A stretch of DNA of 64,000 nucleotides from Cylicocyclus nassatus. Its lineage: Eukaryota; Nematoda; Chromadorea; Rhabditida; Strongylidae. The position numbers were made by a program, and so were the translations under genes. Each line of letters opens with the position of its first letter. Positions within the stretch are counted from its first letter, which is position 1. Shown one piece after another: positions 37,099-49,060 of this stretch. The stretch spans positions 34,919,733 through 34,983,732 of the forward strand of contig CATQJL010000305.1 in the NCBI GenBank assembly GCA_958299035.1. The letters run 5' to 3'. The notes under the pieces are model-generated. The model was not told the origin of the DNA, made no database searches, and was given only the letters and a program-made list of their open reading frames with translations.

Positions 37099-37112
37099 CG
37101 TGAGCCTTCCTT
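37099..37112. repeat. Unique 14-bp satellite unit
   Basis: The unit reads cgtgagccttcctt. The six bases GACACT between the two CCTT motifs are missing, so the 10-bp half-units are fused. It is the only length change larger than 2 bp in the window and shifts the register by 6. It sits at the left edge of the 400-bp repeat that opens Domain III. Confidence 0.95.
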
Positions 37113-37120
37113 CGTGAGCC

Positions 37121-37520
37121 TTGACACTCCTTCGTGAGCCTTGACACTCCTTCGTGAGCCTTGACACTCCTTCGTGAGCCTTGACACTCCTGCGTAGGCC
37201 TTGACGCTCCTTCGTGAGCCTTGACACTCCTTCGTGAGCCTTGACACTCCTTCGTGAGCCTTGACACTCCTTCGTAGGCCTTGACACTCCTTCGTGAGCC
37301 TTGACACTCCTTCGTGAGCCTTGACACTCCTTCGTAGGCCTTGACACTCCTTCGTGAGCCTTGACACTCCCTCGTAGGCCTTGACACTCCTTTGTGAGCC
37401 TTGACACTCCTTCGTGAGCCTTGACACTCCTTCGTAGGCCTTGACACTCCATCGTGAGCCTTAACACTCCTTCGTGAGCCTTGACACTCCTTCGTAGGCC
37501 TTGACACTCCTTCGTAGGCC
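37121..37520. repeat. 400-bp flanking direct repeat, left copy
   Basis: Matches 47,221-47,620 at an offset of 10,100 bp: G-units, the CCTGCG/GACGCT marker (37,191), CCCTCG (37,371), CTTTGTG (37,391), and CCATCG then TTAAC (37,461). Spacing is identical in the two copies. Together they bracket Domain III. Confidence 0.86.
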
Positions 37521-39620
37521 TTGACACTCCTTCGTAGGCCTTGACACTCCTTCGTGAGCCTTAACACTCCTTCGTGAGCCTTGACACTCCTTCGTAGGCC
37601 TTGACACTCCTTCGTGAGCCTTGACACTCCTTCGTAGGCCTTGACTCTCCTTCGTAGGCCTTGACACTCTTTCGTGAGCCTTGACACTCCTTCGTGAGCC
37701 TTGACACTCCTTCGTGAGCCTTGACACTCCTTCGTAGGCCTTGACACTCCTTCGTGAGCCTTGACACTCCTTCGTAGGCCTTGACACTCTTTCGTGAGCA
37801 TTGACACTCCTTCGTGAGCCTTGACACTCCTTCGTGAGCCTTGACACTCCTTCGTAGGCCTTGACACTCCTTCGTGAGCCTTGACACTCCTTCGTAGGCC
37901 TTGACACTCCTTCGTGAGCCTTGACACTCCTTCGTAGGCCTTGACTCTCCTTCGTAGGCCTTGACACTCCTTCGTGAGCCTTGACACTCCTTCGTGAGCC
38001 TTGACACTCCTTCGTAGGCCTTGACACTCCTTCGTGAGCCTTGACACTCCTTCGTAGGCCTTGACACTCCTTCGTGAGCCTTGACACTCCTTCGTAGGCC
38101 TTGACACTCCTTCGTGAGCCTTGACACTCCTTCGTAGGCCTTGACACTCCTTCGTGAGTTTTGACACTCCTTCGTAGGCCTTGACACTCCTTCGTGAGCC
38201 TTGACACTCCTTCGTAGGCCTTGACACTCCTTCGTGAGCCTTGACACTCCTTCGTGAGCCTTGACACTCCTTCGTAGGCCTTGACACTCTTTCGTGAGCA
38301 TTGACACTCCTTCGTGAGCCTTGACACTCCTTCGTGAGCCTTGACACTCCTTCGTAGGCCTTGACACTCCTTCGTAGGCCTTGACACTCCTTCGTGAGCC
38401 TTGACACTCCTTCGTAGGCCTTGACACTCCTTCGTGAGCCTTGACACTCCTTCGTAGGCCTTGACACTCCTTCGTGAGCCTTGACACTCCTTCGTAGGCC
38501 TTGACACTCCTTCGTGAGCCTTGACACTCCTTCGTAGGCCTTGACTCTCCTTCGTAGGCCTTGACACTCTTTCGTGAGCCTTGGCACTCCTTCGTGAGCC
38601 TTGACACTCCTTCGTGAGCCTTGACACTCCTTCGTAGGCCTTGACACTCTTTCGTGAGCATTGACACTCCTTCGTGAGCCTTGACACTCCTTCGTGAGCC
38701 TTGACACTCCTTCGTAGGCCTTGACACTCCTTCGTGAGCCTTAACACTCCTTCGTGAGCCTTGACACTCCTTCGTAGGCCTTGACACTCCTTCGTGAGCC
38801 TTGACACTCCTTCGTAGGCCTTGACTCTCCTTCGTAGGCCTTGACACTCTTTCGTGAGCCTTGACACTCCTTCGTAGGCCTTGACACTCCTTCGTGAGCC
38901 TTGACACTCCTTCGTAGGCCTTGACACTCTTTCGTGAGCATTGACACTCCTTCGTGAGCCTTGACACTCCTTCGTGAGCCTTGACACTCCTTCGTAGGCC
39001 TTGACACTCCTTCGTGAGCCTTGACACTCCTTCGTAGGCCTTGACACTCCTTCGTGAGCCTTGACACTCCTTCGTAGGCCTTGACTCTCCTTCGTAGGCC
39101 TTGACACTCCTTCGTGAGCCTTGACACTCCTTCGTGAGCCTTGACACTCCTTCGTAGGCCTTGACACTCCTTCGTGAGCCTTGACACTCCTTCGTAGGCC
39201 TTGACACTCCTTCGTGAGCCTTGACACTCCTTCGTAGGCCTTGACACTCCTTCGTGAGCCTTGACACTCCTTCGTAGGCCTTGACACTCCTTCGTGAGCC
39301 TTGACACTCCTTCGTAGGCCTTGACACTCCTTCGTGAGCCTTGACACTCCTTCGTAGGCCTTGACACTCCTTCGTGAGCCTTGACACTCCTTCGTGAGCC
39401 TTGACACTCCTTCGTAGGCCTTGACACTCCTTCGTGAGCCTTGACACTCCTTCGTAGGCCTTGACACTCCTTCGTGAGCCTTGACACTCCTTCGTAGGCC
39501 TTGACACTCCTTCGTGAGCCTTGACACTCCTTCGTAGGCCTTGACTCTCCTTCGTAGGCCTTGACACTCTTTCGTGAGCCTTGGCACTCCTTCGTGAGCC
39601 TTGACACTCCTTCGTGAGCC

Positions 39621-40180
39621 TTGACACTCCTTCGTAGGCCTTGACAATCTTTCGTGAGCATTGACACTCCTTCGTGAGCCTTGACACTCCTTCGTGAGCC
39701 TTGACACTCCTTCGTAGGCCTTGACACTCCTTCGTGAGCCTTGACACCCCTTCGTAGGCCTTGACACTCCTTCGTGAGCCTTGACACTCCTTCGTAGGCC
39801 TTGACTCTCCTTCGTAGGCCTTGACACTCCTTCGTGAGCCTTGACACTCCTTCGTGAGCCTTGACACTCCTTCGTAGGCCTTGACACTCCTTCGTGAGCC
39901 TTGACACTCCTTCGTAGGCCTTGACACTCCTTCGTGAGCTTTGACACTCCTTCGTAGGCCTTGACACTCCTTCGTGAGCCTTGACACTCCTTCGTAGGCC
40001 TTGACACTCCTTCGTGAGCCTTGACACTCCTTCGTAGGCCTTGACACTCCTTCGTGAGCCTTGACACTCCTTCGTAGGCCTTGACACTCCTTCGTAAGCC
40101 TTGACACTCCTTCGTGAGCCTTGACACTCCTTCGTAGGCCTTGACACTCTTTCGTGAGCATTGACACTCCTTCGTGAGCC
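39621..40180. repeat. 560-bp repeat related to 42,321 and 45,841
   Basis: Matches 42,321-42,880 at an offset of 2,700 bp with the same CACCCC (39,747), GACTCTCC, CGTGAGCTTT (about 39,931) and CGTAAGCC (about 40,092) variants. It differs at GACAATCT near 39,641 and lacks the GACGCT seen at 42,661. Confidence 0.8.
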
Positions 40181-40720
40181 TTGACACTCCTTCGTGAGCC
40201 TTGACACTCCTTCGTAGGCCTTGACACTCCTTCGTAGGCCTTGACACTCCTTCGTGAGCCTTGACACTCTTTCGTGAGCCTTGACACTCCTTCGTGAGCC
40301 TTGACACTCCTTCGTGAGCCTTGACACTCCTTCGTAGGCCTTGACACTCTTTCGTGAGCATTGACACTCCTTCGTGAGCCTTGACACTCCTTCGTGAGCC
40401 TTGACACTCCTTCGTAGGCCTTGACACTCCTTCGTGAGCCTTGACACCCCTTCGTAGGCCTTGACACTCCTTCGTAGGCCTTGACTCTCCTTCGTAGGCC
40501 TTGACACTCCTTCGTGAGCCTTGACACTCCTTCGTGAGCCTTGACACTCCTTCGTAGGCCTTGACACTCCTTCGTAGGCCTTGACACTCCTTCGTGAGCC
40601 TTGACACTCCTTCGTAGGCCTTGACACTCCTTCGTGAGCCTTGACACTCCTTCGTAGGCCTTGACACTCCTTCGTGAGCCTTGACACTCCTTCGTAGGCC
40701 TTGACACTCCTTCGTGAGCC
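40181..40720. repeat. 540-bp repeat, copy 1 (660-bp spacing)
   Basis: Matches 40,841-41,380 unit by unit, including two CTCTTTCG units and CACCCCTTCG (40,441). The 120 bp between the copies do not match. Confidence 0.82.
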
Positions 40721-40840
40721 TTGACACTCCTTCGTGAGCCTTGACACTCCTTCGTAGGCCTTGACACTCTTTCGTGAGCATTGACACTCCTTCGTGAGCC
40801 TTGACACTCCTTCGTGAGCCTTGACACTCCTTCGTAGGCC

Positions 40841-41380
40841 TTGACACTCCTTCGTGAGCCTTGACACTCCTTCGTAGGCCTTGACACTCCTTCGTAGGCC
40901 TTGACACTCCTTCGTGAGCCTTGACACTCTTTCGTGAGCCTTGACACTCCTTCGTGAGCCTTGACACTCCTTCGTGAGCCTTGACACTCCTTCGTAGGCC
41001 TTGACACTCTTTCGTGAGCATTGACACTCCTTCGTGAGCCTTGACACTCCTTCGTGAGCCTTGACACTCCTTCGTAGGCCTTGACACTCCTTCGTGAGCC
41101 TTGACACCCCTTCGTAGGCCTTGACACTCCTTCGTAGGCCTTGACTCTCCTTCGTAGGCCTTGACACTCCTTCGTGAGCCTTGACACTCCTTCGTGAGCC
41201 TTGACACTCCTTCGTAGGCCTTGACACTCCTTCGTAGGCCTTGACACTCCTTCGTGAGCCTTGACACTCCTTCGTAGGCCTTGACACTCCTTCGTGAGCC
41301 TTGACACTCCTTCGTAGGCCTTGACACTCCTTCGTGAGCCTTGACACTCCTTCGTAGGCCTTGACACTCCTTCGTGAGCC
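40841..41380. repeat. 540-bp repeat, copy 2 (660-bp spacing)
   Basis: CACCCC lies at 41,101, exactly 660 bp after copy 1. Its right part overlaps the start of the 1,660-bp duplication at 41,221. Confidence 0.82.
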
Positions 41381-42880
41381 TTGACACTCCTTCGTAGGCC
41401 TTGACACTCCTTCGTGAGCCTTGACACTCCTTCGTGAGCCTTGACACTCCTTCGTAGGCCTTGACACTCTTTCGTGAGCATTGACACTCCTTCGTGAGCC
41501 TTGACACTCCTTCGTGAGCCTTGACACTCCTTCGTAGGCCTTGACACTCCTTCGTAGGCCTTGACACTCCTTCGTGAGCCTTGACACTCCTTCGTAGGCC
41601 TTGACACTCCTTCGTGAGCCTTGACACTCCTTCGTAGGCCTTGACACTCCTTCGTGAGCCTTGACACTCCTTCGTAGGCCTTGACACTCCTTCGTGAGCC
41701 TTGACACTCCTTCGTAGGCCTTGACTCTCCTTCGTAGGCCTTGACACTCTTTCGTGAGCCTTGACACTCCTTCGTGAGCCTTGACACTCTTTCGTGAGCC
41801 TTGACACTCCTTCGTGAGCCATGACACTCCTACGTGAGCCTTGACACTCCTTCGTAGGCCTTGACACTCTTTCGTGAGCATTGACACTCCTTCGTGAGCC
41901 TTGACACTCCTTCGTGAGCCTTGACACTCCTTCGTAGGCCTTGACACTCCTTCGTGAGCCTTGACACTCCTTCGTAGGCCTTGACACTCCTTCGTGAGCC
42001 TTGACACTCCTTCGTAGGCCTTGACACTCCTTCGTGAGCCTTGACACTCCTTCGTAGGCCTTGACACTCCTTCGTGAGCCTTGACACTCCTTCGTAGGCC
42101 TTGACTCTCCTTCGTAGGCCTTGACACTCTTTCGTGAGCCTTGACACTCCTTCGTGAGCCTTGACACTCCTTCGTGAGCCTTGACACTCCTTCGTAGGCC
42201 TTGACACTCCTTCGTGAGCCTTGACACTCCTTCGTAGGCCTTGACTCTCCTTCGTAGGCCTTGACACTCTTTCGTGAGCCTTGACACTCCTTCGTGAGCC
42301 ATGACACTCCTACGTGAGCCTTGACACTCCTTCGTAGGCCTTGACACTCTTTCGTGAGCATTGACACTCCTTCGTGAGCCTTGACACTCCTTCGTGAGCC
42401 TTGACACTCCTTCGTAGGCCTTGACACTCCTTCGTGAGCCTTGACACCCCTTCGTAGGCCTTGACACTCCTTCGTGAGCCTTGACACTCCTTCGTAGGCC
42501 TTGACTCTCCTTCGTAGGCCTTGACACTCCTTCGTGAGCCTTGACACTCCTTCGTGAGCCTTGACACTCCTTCGTAGGCCTTGACACTCCTTCGTGAGCC
42601 TTGACACTCCTTCGTAGGCCTTGACACTCCTTCGTGAGCTTTGACACTCCTTCGTAGGCCTTGACGCTCCTTCGTGAGCCTTGACACTCCTTCGTAGGCC
42701 TTGACACTCCTTCGTGAGCCTTGACACTCCTTCGTAGGCCTTGACACTCCTTCGTGAGCCTTGACACTCCTTCGTAGGCCTTGACACTCCTTCGTAAGCC
42801 TTGACACTCCTTCGTGAGCCTTGACACTCCTTCGTAGGCCTTGACACTCTTTCGTGAGCATTGACACTCCTTCGTGAGCC
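41221..42880. repeat. 1,660-bp duplication, copy 1 (3,520-bp spacing)
   Basis: 83 units read as identical to 44,741-46,400. Diagnostic shared variants are GCCATGACACTCCTACGTGA at 41,819 and again 480 bp later, CACCCC (42,447), CGTGAGCTTT (42,631), GACGCT (42,661) and CGTAAGCC (42,791). Conceptual translations of the 438-bp inner segments (41,830 and 45,350) are equal. Confidence 0.88.
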
Positions 42881-44740
42881 TTGACACTCCTTCGTAGGCC
42901 TTGACACTCCTTCGTGAGCCTTGACACTCCTTCGTAGGCCTTGACACTCCTTCGTAGGCCTTGACACTCCTTCGTGAGCTTTGACACTCCTTCGTAGGCC
43001 TTGACACTCCTTCGTGAGCCTTGACACTCCTTCGTAGGCCTTGACACTCCTTCGTAGGCCTTGACACTCCTTCGTAGGCCTTGACACTCCTTCGTGAGCC
43101 TTGACACTCCTTCGTAGCCCTTGACACTCCTTCGTGAGCCTTGACACTCCTTCGTAGGCCTTGACACTCCTTCGTGAGCCTTGACACTCCTTCGTAGGCC
43201 TTGACACTCCTTCGTGAGCCTTGACACTCCTTCGTAGGCCTTGACTCTCCTTCGTAGGCCTTGACACTCTTTCGTGAGCCTTGACACTCCTTCGTGAGCC
43301 TTGACACTCCTTCGTGAGCCTTGACACTCCTTCGTAGGCCTTGACACTCCTTCGTAAGCCTTGACACTCCTTCGTGAGCCTTGACACTCCTTCGTAGGCC
43401 TTGACACTCCTTCGTAGGCCTTGACACTCCTTCGTGAGCCTTGACACTCCTTCGTAGGCCTTGACACTCCTTCGTGAGCCTTGACACTCCTTCGTAGGCC
43501 TTGACACTCCTTCGTGAGCCTTGACACTCCTTCGTAGGCCTTGACTCTCCTTCGTAGGCCTTGACACTCTTTCGTGAGCCTTGACACTCCTTCGTGAGCC
43601 TTGACACTCTTTCGTGAGCCTTGACACTCCTTCGTAGGCCTTGACACTCTTTCGTGAGCATTGACACTCCTTCGTGAGCCTTGACACTCCTTCGTGAGCC
43701 TTGACACTCCTTCGTAGGCCTTGACACTCCTTCGTGAGCCTTGACACCCCTTCGTAGGCCTTGACACTCCTTCGTGAGCCTTGACACTCCTTCGTAGGCC
43801 TTGACTCTCCTTCGTAGGCCTTGACACTCCTTCGTGAGCCTTGACACTCCTTCGTGAGCCTTGACACTCCTTCGTAGGCCTTGACACTCCTTCGTGAGCC
43901 TTGACACTCCTTCGTAGGCCTTGACACTCCTTCGTGAGCTTTGACACTCCTTCGTAGGCCTTGACACTCCTTCGTGAGCCTTGACACTCCTTCGTAGGCC
44001 TTGACACTCCTTCGTAGGCCTTGACACTCCTTCGTGAGCCTTGACACTCCTTCGTAGGCCTTGACACTCCTTCGTGAGCCTTGACACTCCTTCGTAGGCC
44101 TTGACACTCCTTCGTGAGCCTTGACACTCCTTCGTAGGCCTTGACACTCCTTCGTGAGCCTTGACACTCCTTCGTAGGCCTTGACTCTCCTTCGTAGGCC
44201 TTGACACTCTTTCGTGAGCCTTGACACTCCTTCGTGAGCCTTGACACTCCTTCGTGAGCCTTGACACTCCTTCGTAGGCCTTGACACTCCTTCGTGAGCC
44301 TTGACACTCCTTCGTAGGCCTTGACACTCTTTCGTGAGCATTGACACTCCTTCGTGAGCCTTGACACTCCTTCGTGAGCCTTGACACTCCTTCGTAGGCC
44401 TTGACACTCCTTCGTGAGCCTTGACACTCCTTCGTAGGCCTTGACACTCCTTCGTGAGCCTTGACACTCCTTCGTAGGCCTTGACACTCCTTCGTGAACC
44501 TTGACACTCCTTCGTGAGCCTTGACACTCCTTCGTGAGCCTTGACACTCCTTCGTAGGCCTTGACACTCCTTCGTGAACCTTGACACTCCTTCGTAGGCC
44601 TTGACACTCCTTCGTGAACCTTGACACTCCTTCGTAGGCCTTGACTCTCCTTCGTAGGCCTTGACACTCCTTCGTGAGCCTTGACACTCCTTCGTGAGCC
44701 TTGACACTCCTTCGTAGGCCTTGACACTCCTTCGTGAGCC

Positions 44741-46400
44741 TTGACACTCCTTCGTAGGCCTTGACACTCCTTCGTGAGCCTTGACACTCCTTCGTAGGCC
44801 TTGACACTCCTTCGTGAGCCTTGACACTCCTTCGTAGGCCTTGACACTCCTTCGTGAGCCTTGACACTCCTTCGTAGGCCTTGACACTCCTTCGTGAGCC
44901 TTGACACTCCTTCGTAGGCCTTGACACTCCTTCGTGAGCCTTGACACTCCTTCGTGAGCCTTGACACTCCTTCGTAGGCCTTGACACTCTTTCGTGAGCA
45001 TTGACACTCCTTCGTGAGCCTTGACACTCCTTCGTGAGCCTTGACACTCCTTCGTAGGCCTTGACACTCCTTCGTAGGCCTTGACACTCCTTCGTGAGCC
45101 TTGACACTCCTTCGTAGGCCTTGACACTCCTTCGTGAGCCTTGACACTCCTTCGTAGGCCTTGACACTCCTTCGTGAGCCTTGACACTCCTTCGTAGGCC
45201 TTGACACTCCTTCGTGAGCCTTGACACTCCTTCGTAGGCCTTGACTCTCCTTCGTAGGCCTTGACACTCTTTCGTGAGCCTTGACACTCCTTCGTGAGCC
45301 TTGACACTCTTTCGTGAGCCTTGACACTCCTTCGTGAGCCATGACACTCCTACGTGAGCCTTGACACTCCTTCGTAGGCCTTGACACTCTTTCGTGAGCA
45401 TTGACACTCCTTCGTGAGCCTTGACACTCCTTCGTGAGCCTTGACACTCCTTCGTAGGCCTTGACACTCCTTCGTGAGCCTTGACACTCCTTCGTAGGCC
45501 TTGACACTCCTTCGTGAGCCTTGACACTCCTTCGTAGGCCTTGACACTCCTTCGTGAGCCTTGACACTCCTTCGTAGGCCTTGACACTCCTTCGTGAGCC
45601 TTGACACTCCTTCGTAGGCCTTGACTCTCCTTCGTAGGCCTTGACACTCTTTCGTGAGCCTTGACACTCCTTCGTGAGCCTTGACACTCCTTCGTGAGCC
45701 TTGACACTCCTTCGTAGGCCTTGACACTCCTTCGTGAGCCTTGACACTCCTTCGTAGGCCTTGACTCTCCTTCGTAGGCCTTGACACTCTTTCGTGAGCC
45801 TTGACACTCCTTCGTGAGCCATGACACTCCTACGTGAGCCTTGACACTCCTTCGTAGGCCTTGACACTCTTTCGTGAGCATTGACACTCCTTCGTGAGCC
45901 TTGACACTCCTTCGTGAGCCTTGACACTCCTTCGTAGGCCTTGACACTCCTTCGTGAGCCTTGACACCCCTTCGTAGGCCTTGACACTCCTTCGTGAGCC
46001 TTGACACTCCTTCGTAGGCCTTGACTCTCCTTCGTAGGCCTTGACACTCCTTCGTGAGCCTTGACACTCCTTCGTGAGCCTTGACACTCCTTCGTAGGCC
46101 TTGACACTCCTTCGTGAGCCTTGACACTCCTTCGTAGGCCTTGACACTCCTTCGTGAGCTTTGACACTCCTTCGTAGGCCTTGACGCTCCTTCGTGAGCC
46201 TTGACACTCCTTCGTAGGCCTTGACACTCCTTCGTGAGCCTTGACACTCCTTCGTAGGCCTTGACACTCCTTCGTGAGCCTTGACACTCCTTCGTAGGCC
46301 TTGACACTCCTTCGTAAGCCTTGACACTCCTTCGTGAGCCTTGACACTCCTTCGTAGGCCTTGACACTCTTTCGTGAGCATTGACACTCCTTCGTGAGCC
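44741..46400. repeat. 1,660-bp duplication, copy 2 (3,520-bp spacing)
   Basis: All variants of copy 1 recur 3,520 bp downstream. The A/G order departs on both sides (at 44,740 and at 46,401). The 1,860 bp between the copies contain CGTAGCCC (about 43,111) and three CGTGAACC units (44,491-44,620) found nowhere else nearby. Confidence 0.88.
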
Positions 46401-47220
46401 TTGACACTCCTTCGTGAGCCTTGACACTCCTTCGTAGGCCTTGACACTCCTTCGTAGGCCTTGACACTCCTTCGTGAGCCTTGACACTCTTTCGTGAGCC
46501 TTGACACTCCTTCGTGAGCCTTGACACTCCTTCGTGAGCCTTGACACTCCTTCGTAGGCCTTGACACTCTTTCGTGAGCATTGACACTCCTTCGTGAGCC
46601 TTGACACTCCTTCGTGAGCCTTGACACTCCTTCGTAGGCCTTGACACTCCTTCGTGAGCCTTGACACCCCTTCGTAGGCCTTGACACTCCTTCGTGAGCC
46701 TTGACACTCCTTCGTAGGCCTTGACTCTCCTTCGTAGGCCTTGACACTCCTTCGTGAGCCTTGACACTCCTTCGTGAGCCTTGACACTCCTTCGTAGGCC
46801 TTGACACTCCTTCGTGAGCCTTGACACTCCTTCGTAGGCCTTGACACTCCTTCGTAGGCCTTGACACTCCTTCGTGAGCCTTGACACTCCTTCGTGAGCC
46901 TTGACACTCCTTCGTAGGCCTTGACACTCCTTCGTGAGCCTTGACACTCTTTCGTGAGCATTGACACTCCTTCGTGAGCCTTGACACTCCTTCGTGAGCC
47001 TTGACACTCCTTCGTAGGCCTTGACACTCCTTCGTAGGCCTTGACACTCCTTCGTGAGCCTTGACACTCCTTCGTAGGCCTTGACACTCCTTCGTGAGCC
47101 TTGACACTCCTTCGTAGGCCTTGACACTCCTTCGTAGGCCTTGACACTCCTTCGTGAGCCTTGACACTCCTTCGTGAGCCTTGGCACTCCTTCGTAGGCC
47201 TTGACACTCCTTCGTGAGCC

Positions 47221-47620
47221 TTGACACTCCTTCGTGAGCCTTGACACTCCTTCGTGAGCCTTGACACTCCTTCGTGAGCCTTGACACTCCTGCGTAGGCC
47301 TTGACGCTCCTTCGTGAGCCTTGACACTCCTTCGTGAGCCTTGACACTCCTTCGTGAGCCTTGACACTCCTTCGTAGGCCTTGACACTCCTTCGTGAGCC
47401 TTGACACTCCTTCGTGAGCCTTGACACTCCTTCGTAGGCCTTGACACTCCTTCGTGAGCCTTGACACTCCCTCGTAGGCCTTGACACTCCTTTGTGAGCC
47501 TTGACACTCCTTCGTGAGCCTTGACACTCCTTCGTAGGCCTTGACACTCCATCGTGAGCCTTAACACTCCTTCGTGAGCCTTGACACTCCTTCGTAGGCC
47601 TTGACACTCCTTCGTAGGCC
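47221..47620. repeat. 400-bp flanking direct repeat, right copy
   Basis: Partner of 37,121-37,520. Carries CCTGCG/GACGCT (47,291), CCCTCG (47,471), CTTTGTG (47,491), CCATCG and TTAAC (47,561). It ends at the 19-bp CACCCTTCG unit that starts the variant-rich patch. Confidence 0.86.
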
Positions 47621-48100
47621 TTGACACCCTTCGTGAGCCTTAACACTCCTTCTTAGGCCTTGAAACTCCTCGTGAGCCTTGGCACTCCTTCGTAGGCCTT
47701 GACACTCCTTCGTAGGCCTTGACACTCCTTCGTGTGCCTTGACACTCCTTCGTAGGCCTTGACACTCCTTCGTGAGCCTTGACACTCCTTCGTAGGCCTT
47801 GACACTCCTTTGTGAGCCTTGACACTCCTTCGTGAGCCTTGACACTCCTTCGTAGGCCTTGACACTCCATCGTGAGCCTTAACACTCCTTCGTGAGCCTT
47901 GACACTCCTTCGTAGGCCTTGACACTCCTTCGTAGGCCTTGACACTCATTCGTGAGCCTTGACACTCCTTCGTAGGCCTTGACACTCCATCGTGAGCCTT
48001 AACACTCCTTCGTGAGCCTTGACACTACTTCGTAGGCCTTGACACTCCTTCGTAGGCCTTGACACTCCTTCGTAGGCCTTGACACTCCTTCGTGAGCCTT
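47621..48100. repeat. Variant-rich boundary patch
   Basis: In about 480 bp I see a CACCCTTCG 19-bp unit, TTAAC at 47,640, 47,879, 47,999 and 48,099, a CTTCTTAGG unit, GAAACTCC, the last CCTCG 19-bp unit (near 47,669) with TTGGCAC, CGTGTGCC (47,731), GACACTCATT (47,941), GACACTACTT (48,021), two CCATCG units and a CTTTGTG unit. No other stretch of this length in the window is as varied. It marks the Domain III/IV boundary. Confidence 0.85.
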
Positions 48101-49020
48101 AACACTCCTTCGTGAGCCTTGACACTCCTTCGTAGGCCTTGACACTCCTTCGTAGGCCTTGACACTCCTTCGTGAGCCTTGACACTCCTTCGTAGGCCTT
48201 GACACTCCTTCGTGAGCCTTGACACTCCTTCGTAGGCCTTGACACTCCTTCGTGAGCCTTGACACTCCTTCGTAGGCCTTGACACTCCTTCGTGAGCCTT
48301 GACACTCCTTCGTAGGCCTTGACTCTCCTTCGTAGGCCTTGACACTCTTTCGTGAGCCTTGACACTCCTTCGTGAGCCTTGACACTCCTTCGTGAGCCTT
48401 GACACTCCTTCGTAGGCCTTGACACTCCTTCGTGAGCCTTGACACTCCTTCGTAGGCCTTGACACTCTTTCGTGAGCATTGACACTCCTTCGTGAGCCTT
48501 GACACTCCTTCGTGAGCCTTGACACTCCTTCGTAGGCCTTGACACTCCTTCGTGAGCCTTGACACTCCTTCGTAGGCCTTGACACTCCTTCGTGAGCCTT
48601 GACACTCCTTCGTAGGCCTTGACTCTCCTTCGTAGGCCTTGACACTCCTTCGTGAGCCTTGACACTCCTTCGTGAGCCTTGACACTCCTTCGTAGGCCTT
48701 GACACTCCTTCGTGAGCCTTGACACTCCTTCGTAGGCCTTGACACTCCTTCGTGAGCCTTGACACTCCTTCGTAGGCCTTGACACTCCTTCGTGAGCCTT
48801 GACACTCCTTCGTAGGCCTTGACACTCCTTCGTGAGCCTTGACACTCCTTCGTAGGCCTTGACACTCCTTCGTGAGCCTTGACACTCCTTCGTAGGCCTT
48901 GACACTCCTTCGTGAGCCTTGACACTCCTTCGTGAGCCTTGACACTCCTTCGTAGGCCTTGACACTCTTTCGTGAGCATTGACACTCCTTCGTGAGCCTT
49001 GACACTCCTTCGTGAGCCTT
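47961..49020. repeat. 1,060-bp duplication, copy 1 (1,100-bp spacing)
   Basis: 53 units identical to 49,061-50,120 by unit-by-unit reading: CCATCG/TTAAC (47,999), GACACTACTT (48,021), TTAAC (48,099), GACTCTCC (48,321 and 48,621) and CTCTTTCG units. The 40 bp between the copies (49,021-49,060) do not fit the period. Confidence 0.9.
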
Positions 49021-49060
49021 GACACTCCTTCGTGAGCCTTGACACTCCTTCGTGAGCCTT

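Larger units (their letters stand above)
19601..37120. repeat. Domain II: 1,338-bp and 2,117-bp higher-order repeats
   Basis: This domain is marked by 18-bp units (loss of CC, giving CACTTTCG), of which all eight copies in the window lie here: 20,321, 21,659, 23,256, 23,833, 24,890, 27,007, 29,124 and 33,341. TTAAC sites continue, about 20 of them, while CCTCG 19-bp units become rare (near 22,675, 24,630, 26,747, 28,863 and 33,080). A separate 1-bp loss, TTGAACTCC, is found once near 23,645. CTCTTTCG units become common from about 23,900 on. The domain ends at the 14-bp unit at 37,099. Confidence 0.85.
37113..47620. repeat. Domain III: in-register array
   Basis: About 10.5 kb of 20-bp units with no length change. 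TTAAC sites occur only at 37,461, 37,561 and 38,741 near the left edge and at 47,561 at the right edge; the 8.8 kb between lacks them. The CTCTTTCGTGAGCATT variant is frequent. Local variants used to trace copies are CACCCCTTCG, CGTGAGCTTT, CGTAAGCC and CCTACGTGAG. Confidence 0.85.
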
